Shown: piece after piece, positions 1 through 7,885 of the stretch
How the letters are laid out: each line of letters starts with the position of its first letter
Position numbering within the stretch: the first letter of the stretch is position 1
From: JBNKFV01 sp050289485
GTDB lineage: Bacteria; Pseudomonadota; Gammaproteobacteria; Pseudomonadales; Cellvibrionaceae
Direction of reading: 5' to 3'
Length of the DNA: 64,000 nt
NCBI GenBank assembly: GCA_050289485.1
Contig: JBNKFV010000017.1
Location: 62,001 to 126,000 of the forward strand
Program-made: the position numbers and the translations under genes
Notes under the pieces: model-generated
Seen by the model: only the letters and a program-made list of their open reading frames with translations
What the model was told of the DNA's origin: nothing
Databases searched by the model: none

Positions 1-620
1 ACATTAACAGCCTCTTTAACTGGCGCTGCCGGCAAGGTGATATATTGAAAATCACGAGTTTGTCGAGACAACGCCAAAAGCTGCTCGATTTCTTGATCGG
101 TTACAAACGCAGTATCCCGTACACCTGACGATAATTGATTAAGCAACAAATCCTTAATGAGGCCCTCACGGTAAGTACGCGGCGTATAACCCAAACGCTT
201 CAAACGCTCTACGAACAAATCAGGATTAAACTGACCGTCCAGCTGAAACGCTTCCGTTGAACGAATCATCTTGTCCGCTACCGCAGCGGCAACCGCCATG
301 CCGGACTCTTTGGCCAACTTCACCAATGCTTCACGCTGAATCAGAGACTGAAGAACTGGCTGCCTGAGATTTTCATCGCTGTAGATTTCTGCCGGAACCT
401 GATCACCATAACGGGACAAAATCTGTTGGCGCTGAAGGAGAATTGCTTGAGAAAGCTCGTACTCCGTGATTGCCTCACCATTAACTTCAGCAACTTCACC
501 TGGTTTGACCGAACTTGTGAACAGTGAATCGACACCAAAAAAAACAAAAGGAATTACCAATATCGCAACAATAAACGCTGCGACGGCTCCTTTCATATTG
601 TCCCTTAACGCTTGTAACAT
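1..620 (-). CDS. ppiD: PpiD, periplasmic folding chaperone (partial, N-terminal part)
   Basis: The first about 206 residues are present, and the gene continues past the left edge of the window. It begins MLQALRDNMKG, followed by one transmembrane helix (about residues 11-30, AAFIVAILVIPFVFFGV) that anchors the protein in the inner membrane with its bulk in the periplasm. Next comes a SurA_N-type helical chaperone region with EVNGEAITEYEL and LQSLIQREALV. Family knowledge: PpiD binds newly exported proteins near SecYEG and carries a parvulin-like domain, which would lie outside this window. It follows hupB on the same strand, the classical lon-hupB-ppiD order. The terminator between hupB and ppiD suggests it also has its own promoter. 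Confidence 0.9.
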   Translation of the reverse strand, partial: MLQALRDNMKGAVAAFIVAILVIPFVFFGVDSLFTSSVKPGEVAEVNGEAITEYELSQAILLQRQQILSRYGDQVPAEIYSDENLRQPVLQSLIQREALVKLAKESGMAVAAAVADKMIRSTEAFQLDGQFNPDLFVERLKRLGYTPRTYREGLIKDLLLNQLSSGVRDTAFVTDQEIEQLLALSRQTRDFQYITLPAAPVKEAVN

Positions 621-651
621 TGTCGTCTCAACTCATTTGTATCGAATTAAT

Positions 652-680
652 AACAAAAAGGCGCATCAATTTGATGCGCC
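652..680 (-). terminator. Rho-independent terminator after hupB
   Basis: A GGCGCATCAA / TTGATGCGCC inverted repeat lies at 660-680. On the minus strand a T-rich tail (TTTTTGTTATTA) follows directly. It sits between the hupB stop and the ppiD start, so it should end or attenuate hupB transcripts. Confidence 0.8.
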
Positions 681-741
681 TTTAAAAAATTACCGAGAAA
701 CATTGGTCACATTGTATTCTCTGCAATTAACGCTCTAAGAA

Positions 742-1014
742 TCAATTAACCGCATCCTTCAGCGCTTTACCAGGCTTAAAGCTTGGAACTTTAGCAGCTG
801 CTATTTCAATGGGCGCACCTGTTTGTGGGTTGCGACCAGTACGAGCTGCACGCTCCTTAACAGCGAAAGTACCAAAACCAACCAGTACGACCTGATCGCC
901 ATTTTTCAGTGCACCACCAATGGTATCAATCATTGCATCAAGGGCTCGACTGGCTGCCGCTTTAGGCAGATCCGCAGATGCAGCAATAGCTTCAATAAGC
1001 TCCGATTTATTCAC
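742..1014 (-). CDS. hupB: DNA-binding protein HU-beta
   Basis: A 90-residue nucleoid protein of normal family length. It has the HU dimer core (MNKSELIEAIAASADL, GFGTFAVKERAARTGRNP) and the DNA-wrapping arm with RNPQTGAPIEI, ending KPGKALKDAVN. The start is GTG at 1014: an AGGGG Shine-Dalgarno lies 6 bases upstream and no ATG fits. HU bends DNA and compacts the nucleoid. It lies downstream of lon, as in other gammaproteobacteria. The 238-bp gap to lon leaves room for its own promoter, which I could not place convincingly. Confidence 0.97.
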   Translation of the reverse strand: MNKSELIEAIAASADLPKAAASRALDAMIDTIGGALKNGDQVVLVGFGTFAVKERAARTGRNPQTGAPIEIAAAKVPSFKPGKALKDAVN

Positions 1015-1252
1015 ACTTAACCCCTCTCGATTAATTTGTTCCTGAAAAAAAGTTCTAATTTTTTATGCTAAACAGCGCAAAAGTCTTACCGGTACCCAAC
1101 AGTCATTCAGCTTTCGCGCCGCAATCATTGTCCAGTAAAACGAACTCAGCTTTATACCAACTGCTTTATTGAGGGTCAAGGACGGTGCAAAAAATATCTT
1201 TCCAATACGGAAATTTGTTCATTTTTTACACCAAGTCAAGATCCCCAGCATA

Positions 1253-3661
1253 CTAATGCGTCTTAATGCCTGAAGATTTTTCCTCACTGCTGGCCTGCAG
1301 TTGCTGATATTCCTCATCGGTGAAAGGCTGGGGCTGGTGCTGCAACGCAACCTCTAAAACCTGATCAATCCACCTCACTGGCTTAATAGTCAGATCAGCC
1401 TTAATATTATCAGGAATTTCCTTTAAGTCGCGCTCATTGTCCGCGGGAATAACAACCGTTTTTATTCCACCTCGGTGGGCAGCCAATAGTTTCTCTTTCA
1501 AACCACCAATACGCAACACCTCACCGCGCAGCGTGATCTCACCGGTCATGGCCACATCGGCGCGCACAGGAATATCGGTTAATACCGATACTAGCGCCGT
1601 ACACATGGCAATACCTGCGCTTGGGCCATCTTTTGGCGTTGCACCTTCGGGCACGTGAATATGAATATCAAACTTCTCTGAAAAGTCTGGCGTAATACCT
1701 AACACTTGAGAACGGGACCTTACCACGGTTAACGCTGCCTGGATCGACTCCTGCATCACATCACCGAGAGAACCGGTTTTAACAATTCGGCCCTTCCCTT
1801 TAACCGCAGACGATTCGATGGTAAGCAACTCACCACCCACCTGCGTCCAGGCAAGACCAGTCACCTGACCAACCTGGTTCTCTTCCTCAGCCACACCATA
1901 ATCAAACTTGCGCACACCCAGGTAATCTTCCAAGTGAGCGGCATCGATGGAGACTTCTTTCAAGGTTTTGTGTTTAACATGCTCAGTCACCACTTTTCGA
2001 CACAGTTTGGCGATTTCTCGATCCAAACCTCGCACACCGGCTTCCCGTGTATAGTAGCGTACAATATCTCTGATGGCTGCCTCAGCTATGGCTATTTCAC
2101 CTTTCTTGAGGCCATTTCGTCCCATCTGTTTTGGCACAAGATATTTCTTAGCAATATTCACTTTTTCGTCTTCTGTATACCCTGGAAGACGGATGACCTC
2201 CATTCGATCCAATAATGGACCGGGAATATTCATCGAATTGGAGGTGCAAAGAAACATCACATCAGATAAGTCGTAGTCAACTTCCAGGTAGTGATCGTTA
2301 AATGAAGAATTCTGTTCAGGATCAAGCACTTCAAGAAGCGCCGACGCTGGGTCTCCACGGTGATCCATACCCATCTTGTCGATCTCATCCAGCAAAAATA
2401 GTGGGTTTTTCACGCCAGCCTTAGACATTTTTTGAATCAGTTTGCCCGGCAGGGAGCCGATATAGGTACGGCGATGCCCTCTGATTTCAGCTTCATCACG
2501 CACGCCACCCAGGGCCATACGCACAAATTTACGATTCGTCGCACGAGCGATAGACTCACCCAGTGATGTTTTACCCACGCCCGGAGGTCCCACCAAACAC
2601 AGTACTGGGCCTTTCAATTTTTTAACACGTTTTTGTACAGCCAAATACTCCAAAATACGCTCTTTAACCTCTTCAAGACCGTAGTGATCCTCATTGAGTA
2701 TTTTTTCTGCACGAGACAAATCGTGGCGCACTTTACTACGCTTAGACCAGGGCACGTTGAGCATCCAGTCGATATAGGCTCGAACCACTGAGGCTTCCGC
2801 GCTCATAGGCGACATCATTTTTAACTTATTCAACTCGGTAGCCGTTTTCTCCTGAGCCTCTTTTGGCATCCCAGCTTCGGCGATTTTTTTCTCCAGGGCT
2901 TCGATTTCGTTGCCTTCATCTCCCAGATCGCCGAGCTCTTTCTGAATGGCTTTCATCTGCTCATTGAGATAGTACTCGCGCTGGCTTTTCTCCATTTGTT
3001 TCTTTACGCGACCACGAATACGTTTTTCTACCTGATACTTATCTATTTCACTTTCAACAAGCACCAACAGGTGCTCTAAACGCTCTCGTGCGTTATCGAT
3101 TTCGAGCACGTTCTGCTTCTGTGCCAATTCGAGAGACATATGAGCAGCCATGGTATCTGCTAAGCGGCCTGGCTCATCAATGCCGGACAGGGATGTCATC
3201 ACCTCCGCAGGCACTTTTTTACTCAAGTTGACATACTGCTCGAACTGCTCCATGGCAGAGCGAACCAGTACTTCAGCTTCAGCTTCTGGCACCTCTTCTT
3301 CAGTCAGCCTCACAACCTTAGCGGAAAAATAACTGCCATCATCAATCATCTCGGATATCTGGGCACGTTGACCGCCTTCAACCAGCACCTTGACAGTACC
3401 ATCGGGCAATTTGAGCAGTTGTAGAATGGTCGAAATAGAGCCGACCGAATACATATCATCGGCCTTAGGGTCGTCTTCAGACGCTTTTTTCTGGGCAACC
3501 AGCAAAACTTGCTTGTCGCTATTCATTGCCTGCTCAAGAGCCTCTATGGACTTCTCACGGCCTACAAACAGCGGAATAACCATGTGGGGATAGACAACCA
3601 CATCTCGCAGGGGGAGCAGTGGGTATATCGCGCCTGTTTTCTCAGTAGCATCTATGTCCAT
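1253..3661 (-). CDS. lon: ATP-dependent Lon protease
   Basis: A full-length 802-residue cytoplasmic AAA+ serine protease. An N-terminal substrate-binding LON domain (about 12-205) starts with the typical YPLLPLRDVVVYPHMV. A coiled-coil linker follows, then the ATPase with Walker A GPPGVGKTS (about 358-366) and Walker B LFLLDEIDK (about 421-429). The C-terminal protease has the dyad Ser681 (PKDGPSAG) and Lys722 (GLKEKLL), close to E. coli S679/K722. A TTG lies one codon upstream, but the ATG at 3661 sits at better distance from the GAGG ribosome site. Lon degrades misfolded and regulatory proteins. A candidate sigma-32 promoter lies upstream. Confidence 0.98.
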   Translation of the reverse strand: MDIDATEKTGAIYPLLPLRDVVVYPHMVIPLFVGREKSIEALEQAMNSDKQVLLVAQKKASEDDPKADDMYSVGSISTILQLLKLPDGTVKVLVEGGQRAQISEMIDDGSYFSAKVVRLTEEEVPEAEAEVLVRSAMEQFEQYVNLSKKVPAEVMTSLSGIDEPGRLADTMAAHMSLELAQKQNVLEIDNARERLEHLLVLVESEIDKYQVEKRIRGRVKKQMEKSQREYYLNEQMKAIQKELGDLGDEGNEIEALEKKIAEAGMPKEAQEKTATELNKLKMMSPMSAEASVVRAYIDWMLNVPWSKRSKVRHDLSRAEKILNEDHYGLEEVKERILEYLAVQKRVKKLKGPVLCLVGPPGVGKTSLGESIARATNRKFVRMALGGVRDEAEIRGHRRTYIGSLPGKLIQKMSKAGVKNPLFLLDEIDKMGMDHRGDPASALLEVLDPEQNSSFNDHYLEVDYDLSDVMFLCTSNSMNIPGPLLDRMEVIRLPGYTEDEKVNIAKKYLVPKQMGRNGLKKGEIAIAEAAIRDIVRYYTREAGVRGLDREIAKLCRKVVTEHVKHKTLKEVSIDAAHLEDYLGVRKFDYGVAEEENQVGQVTGLAWTQVGGELLTIESSAVKGKGRIVKTGSLGDVMQESIQAALTVVRSRSQVLGITPDFSEKFDIHIHVPEGATPKDGPSAGIAMCTALVSVLTDIPVRADVAMTGEITLRGEVLRIGGLKEKLLAAHRGGIKTVVIPADNERDLKEIPDNIKADLTIKPVRWIDQVLEVALQHQPQPFTDEEYQQLQASSEEKSSGIKTH

Positions 3662-3718
3662 CAAAAGCCTCGCACAATTTGTTGCTTTCCAACCATTCTA
3701 GCATGGTGTTTCCCTAAC

Positions 3719-3745
3719 AGTGGGGGCTCCCATTGAAAATACAAG
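3719..3745 (-). promoter_or_regulatory. Candidate sigma-32 heat-shock promoter of lon
   Basis: On the minus strand CTTGTAT is followed 12 bases later by CCCCCACT, about 60 bases upstream of the lon start. The heat-shock sigma consensus is CTTGAAA, 11-16 bases, CCCCATnT. The match is good but not perfect. lon is a known sigma-32 target in related bacteria, which supports the reading. No experiment backs it. Confidence 0.5.
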
Positions 3746-3766
3746 ACAGCCTCCCCCCTTAAACAG

Positions 3767-3791
3767 AAAAAGGCCCTAAAACGGGCCTTTT
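3767..3791 (-). terminator. Terminator after clpX (bidirectional shape)
   Basis: An AAAAGGCCC / GGGCCTTTT inverted repeat with a 6-base loop lies 26 bases past the clpX stop. A and T runs flank both sides, so it reads as a terminator on either strand. The relevant one is the minus strand, separating clpX from lon. Confidence 0.85.
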
Positions 3792-3816
3792 CTCACTCGG
3801 ATCGCTCAGAAAGCAG

Positions 3817-5109
3817 TCAATCCTCAGGGGCTGCCTTGCTGCTTTCTTGCGTTTCGTAAACCAGTAATGGTTCGGACTCACCTTTTACAACCGCCTCATC
3901 GACCACCACTTTAGCGACATTATTTTCCGAAGGAATACGGTACATGGTATCGAGAAGCATAGACTCCATAATAGAACGCAAGCCTCGCGCCCCCGTCTTC
4001 CGCTCCATCGCTTTTTCCGCAACGGCTTCCAGCGCCTCTTTTCGAAAATCAATTTCAACACCTTCCATCTCAAACAGTTTTTCATACTGCTTCGACAGAG
4101 AGTTTTTAGGCTCTGTGAGAATCTGTACAAGAGCCTCTTTATTCAGCTCTTCCAATGTCGCTATAACCGGTAAACGACCTACAAATTCTGGAATAAGGCC
4201 ATATTTAACCAGGTCCTCAGGTTCCAGGTCTTTCAGCAAATCGCCAACATTTTTTCTGTCGTCTTTGCTTTTAACCTCTGCCCCGAAACCAATCCCGCCT
4301 TTTTCAGAACGATCCCGAATAACGCGATCAATTCCAGCAAATGCGCCACCGCAAATGAACAGAATGTTGCCAGTATCGACCTGTAAAAACTCCTGCTGGG
4401 GATGTTTACGCCCCCCCTGCGGAGGTACCGACGCAACGGTACCTTCAATAAGCTTTAACAAGGCCTGCTGCACCCCTTCACCTGACACATCACGCGTGAT
4501 CGAGGGGTTGTCAGACTTACGCGAAATCTTGTCAATTTCATCAATATAAACAATGCCTTGCTGCGCCTTTTCAACGTCGTAATCACATTTCTGCAGCAAC
4601 TTTTGGATAATATTCTCAACGTCTTCACCCACATAACCGGCTTCGGTTAACGTGGTCGCGTCTGCGATGGTAAACGGCACATTCAGCAGTCTTGCGAGGG
4701 TTTCTGCGAGCAGTGTTTTACCACTTCCCGTAGGGCCGACCAACAAAATATTGCTCTTACCCAGTTCGACGCTGTCTTTATCTTTTTTCTTGTCGCCAAT
4801 ACGCAAACGCTTGTAGTGATTGTAAACGGCAACGGCTAATACTTTCTTGGCGCGCTTCTGACCGATAACATACTGATCCAGAATCGAGGAGATCTCCACA
4901 GGGCTTGGTAAGCTTTCGCCACTACCCTCGGTGTTATTTTCCTGGATTTCTTCGCGAATAATGTCGTTGCACAAGTCAACACACTCATCACAGATAAATA
5001 CAGAGGGCCCAGCAATCAACTTACGGACTTCATGCTGGCTTTTGCCACAAAAAGAGCAATACAGCAGTTTTCCGCTGTCATCACCGTTATTACTTGTGTG
5101 ATCGGTCAT
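3817..5109 (-). CDS. clpX: ClpX, ATPase subunit of the Clp protease
   Basis: A 430-residue AAA+ unfoldase, the usual length. It begins with a zinc-binding domain holding four cysteines (CSFC and, further on, CDECVDLC). Walker A is GPTGSGKTLLAE, Walker B is IVYIDEIDK, and pore-loop and sensor-2 regions follow. The ATG at 5109 was chosen over an in-frame start 48 bases upstream because it has a GGAG site at correct distance and matches family N-termini. ClpX feeds unfolded substrates to ClpP, whose gene lies 188 bp upstream on the same strand. Confidence 0.98.
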   Translation of the reverse strand: MTDHTSNNGDDSGKLLYCSFCGKSQHEVRKLIAGPSVFICDECVDLCNDIIREEIQENNTEGSGESLPSPVEISSILDQYVIGQKRAKKVLAVAVYNHYKRLRIGDKKKDKDSVELGKSNILLVGPTGSGKTLLAETLARLLNVPFTIADATTLTEAGYVGEDVENIIQKLLQKCDYDVEKAQQGIVYIDEIDKISRKSDNPSITRDVSGEGVQQALLKLIEGTVASVPPQGGRKHPQQEFLQVDTGNILFICGGAFAGIDRVIRDRSEKGGIGFGAEVKSKDDRKNVGDLLKDLEPEDLVKYGLIPEFVGRLPVIATLEELNKEALVQILTEPKNSLSKQYEKLFEMEGVEIDFRKEALEAVAEKAMERKTGARGLRSIMESMLLDTMYRIPSENNVAKVVVDEAVVKGESEPLLVYETQESSKAAPED

Positions 5110-5297
5110 TAAACCACTCCACTCAGACAGCCCTATGCTCTGCGGGCCTCCAAACAAAACAAAATTCTTATCGTCGCCAGGCCATTTTACCGGCTTTCGC
5201 CAAAAAGGCTACCCAGCACACAAGCTGCTCTCAAACAAGATGCAGCAACTCAGCAGGCAATTAACAATAAAAAAATATACCTCAAGACAACCTAAAA

Positions 5298-5930
5298 TTA
5301 GGCCAAGCGCTTTTCAATCACTTGATCTACTAGGCCAAACTCTTTTGACTCCTGAGCACTCATAAAGTTATCACGTTCGGTATCAATCGCAATTTGATCA
5401 ACGCTGCGACCAGTATGAAATGCCATTAATTCATTCAAGCGCTGGCGAATCTTAAGAATTTCCTGTGCGTGAATATGAATATCAGAGGCCTGCCCTTGCG
5501 CACCACCACTGGGCTGATGAATCATTGTACGGGCATTTGGCAAACAATAGCGCTTGCCCTCTGCACCAGCAGTCAGCAGGAAAGAACCCATGCTGCACGC
5601 CTGACCAATACACATGGTGCTTACATCAGGCTTGATAAACTGCATCGTGTCATAAATAGACAAGCCAGCTGTTACCGATCCACCCGGTGAATTAATGTAG
5701 AGATGAATATCTTTATCTGGGTTTTCAGCTTCAAGAAACAGCATCTGAGCCACCACCAGGTTTGCCATATAATCTTCAACCTGCCCCACCAGAAAAATCA
5801 CCCGCTCTTTCAACAAACGGGAATAAATATCAAATGAGCGCTCACCGCGAGCAGTTTGTTCAACAACAATAGGCACCAAACCACCGGCAGCAACTTCAGG
5901 TTTATAGGAGGATTGATTGAAGTAACTCAT
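5298..5930 (-). CDS. clpP: ClpP, proteolytic subunit of the Clp protease
   Basis: A 210-residue serine peptidase of normal length. The catalytic triad is visible as Ser113 (GQACSMGS), His138 (MIHQPSGG) and Asp187 (TERDNFMS). The N-terminal stretch before VVEQTARGERSFDIYSRLL is the usual autoprocessed leader. ClpP forms the double heptamer that degrades substrates unfolded by ClpX. The order tig-clpP-clpX-lon is the standard gammaproteobacterial arrangement. Confidence 0.98.
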   Translation of the reverse strand: MSYFNQSSYKPEVAAGGLVPIVVEQTARGERSFDIYSRLLKERVIFLVGQVEDYMANLVVAQMLFLEAENPDKDIHLYINSPGGSVTAGLSIYDTMQFIKPDVSTMCIGQACSMGSFLLTAGAEGKRYCLPNARTMIHQPSGGAQGQASDIHIHAQEILKIRQRLNELMAFHTGRSVDQIAIDTERDNFMSAQESKEFGLVDQVIEKRLA

Positions 5931-6054
5931 GATATGACGTATTCCTTAAACACATTCAGATTAATGTTAAAACTGATAGCAGTTTTCGTCAGCTGTAACG
6001 AAGCTTAACCGCGAAATGGAAGACTTACCAGCAAGAGAGGGAATTTTGGAGGGA

Positions 6055-6082
6055 ATGCCGTCACAAATGCATGTGACGGCAT
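6055..6082 (-). terminator. Hairpin between tig and clpP
   Basis: A perfect 11-bp stem ATGCCGTCACA / TGTGACGGCAT with a 6-base loop lies 23 bases past the tig stop. There is no following T run on the minus strand, so it is more likely a weak terminator, an mRNA end-stabiliser or a processing hairpin than a strong intrinsic terminator. Confidence 0.5.
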
Positions 6083-6104
6083 CAATATGGTTAGATAATA
6101 ACCG

Positions 6105-7418
6105 CTACTGCGCAGATTCCTGCTTAATAACGTCTTCGTAAGTAGACTGAGTTTCAGTCACGTTGGCAGCTTCAAGAACATGATCAACCACTTGATCTTC
6201 CAGCACTACCGACTCAACGCTAGCCAGTAACTGGCGGTTGCTCATGTAGTATTTAACGACTTCTTCAGGCTCTTCGTAGCTAGAGGCCATCTCTTCTACC
6301 ATGCTACGAACACGATCGTTGTCAACCTTGAGCTCTTTGCTCTTCACAATTTCGCCCACAACCAGACCCAACGCTACGCGCCGCTCTGCCTGCTCTTTAT
6401 ACATATCGTCTGGCAACAAGGACTTAAGATCCAGATTTTTGACATTATCACCGAATTGCTGCGCCATTTGGTTACGCAGTGCATCAATTTCTGACGCTAC
6501 TAACGCCTTCGGCAGGTCAACCTCGTGCAGCTCAATCAACTTATCCATCACTTGATTCTTGAGCTTGTTTTTAGCCGCATTTTTGAGTTCGCGCGACATA
6601 TTAGACTTCACTTCTTCACGGAAGCCCGCTTCGTCGTCACACTTAACACCGAACTTTTCGAAAAACTCCGCATTTAGCTCCGGCAGCACTTGCTCTTCGA
6701 CCGCGTTAACTTTAACGGCAAATTCAACCGCTGCGCCTTTGAGTTCTTCTGAGTGATAATCTTCTGGGAAAGTCAGCTTCAAGACAGTTTCGTCGCCGGC
6801 CTTCAAACCTACCAGCCCATCTTCAAAGCCAGGTATCATCTGGCCAGAACCCAGAACCAGCGCTTGCCCTTCGGCCTTGCCGCCCTGGAATTCCTCACCA
6901 TCTTTGGTACCAGTATAATCGATGTTTACACGATCATCGTTGGCCGCCGCACGGTCAACACTGGTCCAGCTTGCCTGTTGCTTGCGCAATACATCCAGCA
7001 TCTTGTCTACGTCACTGTCTTGCACCTCGGCAAGCAGTTTGGTCACCTCAATCTTCGAAAAATCACCCAATGCAACTTCCGGGTAAACTTCAAACGTTGC
7101 CACGAACTCAAGATCTTTGCCTTCAGCCATTTCTTTTGGCTCAATATTAGGCTGACCAGCAGGTGTAACAGACTCTTTTTCTACAGCTTCATAAAACGAA
7201 CGGCTCATTACTTCGCCCAATACTTCTTGGCGAACGCCTGCACCAAAACGCTGCTTAACCACTTTAAAAGGCACTTTACCTTTACGGAAACCATTCAAAC
7301 GAACAGTTTTGGCCGCCTCTTTAAGACGCTTTTCAACCTCGCTGTCAATTTGAGCAGCTGGTACACCAACAGTCAGGCGACGTTCCAAACCTGAAGTCGT
7401 TTCAATTGAAACCTGCAT
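6105..7418 (-). CDS. tig: Trigger factor, ribosome-associated chaperone
   Basis: A 437-residue protein starting MQVSIETTSGLERRLTV. The N-terminal ribosome-binding domain has the signature GFRKGKVPFKVVKQRFG. A middle FKBP-type prolyl isomerase domain (about 150-245, with NIDYTGTKDGEEFQGGKAEG and MIPGFEDGLVGLKAGD) and a C-terminal helical chaperone domain follow. The ATG at 7418 has a GAGGA site 5-7 bases upstream. A longer reading by four codons lacks this. The protein folds nascent chains at the ribosome exit. tig is the first gene of the clp/lon block. Confidence 0.98.
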   Translation of the reverse strand: MQVSIETTSGLERRLTVGVPAAQIDSEVEKRLKEAAKTVRLNGFRKGKVPFKVVKQRFGAGVRQEVLGEVMSRSFYEAVEKESVTPAGQPNIEPKEMAEGKDLEFVATFEVYPEVALGDFSKIEVTKLLAEVQDSDVDKMLDVLRKQQASWTSVDRAAANDDRVNIDYTGTKDGEEFQGGKAEGQALVLGSGQMIPGFEDGLVGLKAGDETVLKLTFPEDYHSEELKGAAVEFAVKVNAVEEQVLPELNAEFFEKFGVKCDDEAGFREEVKSNMSRELKNAAKNKLKNQVMDKLIELHEVDLPKALVASEIDALRNQMAQQFGDNVKNLDLKSLLPDDMYKEQAERRVALGLVVGEIVKSKELKVDNDRVRSMVEEMASSYEEPEEVVKYYMSNRQLLASVESVVLEDQVVDHVLEAANVTETQSTYEDVIKQESAQ

Positions 7419-7514
7419 GATATTCCTCACGAAGAAATCTTAGAGAACAAAACCACCGCTAACGTCTTTCAGGGGCTCTGCTCGGGCTGGTCTATTGCAG
7501 CCCATCATCATAAA

Positions 7515-7599
<85 letters not shown>

Positions 7600-7625
7600 A
7601 TAATAGGCTAAGTAAGCTCAGCACA

Positions 7626-7655
7626 ATTAAATTTTTTTCTAAATATGGCTCGCAA
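7626..7655 (-). promoter_or_regulatory. Candidate promoter of tRNA-Leu(TAG)
   Basis: On the minus strand TTGCGA and TTTAAT are separated by 18 bases and lie about 27 bases upstream of the tRNA. This is a moderate sigma-70 match. Confidence 0.4.
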
Positions 7656-7791
7656 CCTTTTGATTTAACTGACTAAAAACCAGTCTTAATAAGTCGACAC
7701 CAGCCAAGGGGTGGGAATTGTGCCACAAGCCACAAAGGGGTTCAACAAGAAAAGAACAGGGCTTGCGGATATTTCCATACTTGTTTCCACC

Positions 7792-7842
7792 AGGGCCGCT
7801 TAACACTCATTTGACTCACCCAAATGAGTGTTAAGCGGCCCT
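7792..7842. repeat. Perfect 22-bp inverted repeat (hairpin), possible short repeat element
   Basis: Two perfectly complementary 22-base arms beginning AGGGCCGCTTAACACT flank the 7-base loop ACTCACC. It lies 44 bp past the fadB stop. No T run follows on the minus strand, so it is not a textbook terminator, though it could still block read-through into the tRNA. Its outer bases match the ends of the element at 15134-15400 at 15 of 22 positions, including AGGGCC and ACACT. That suggests a related or internally deleted repeat. Confidence 0.7.
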
Positions 7843-7885
7843 AAATTGCACGCACAAAAATACTATCCCCTACCCTATCGCCAGA

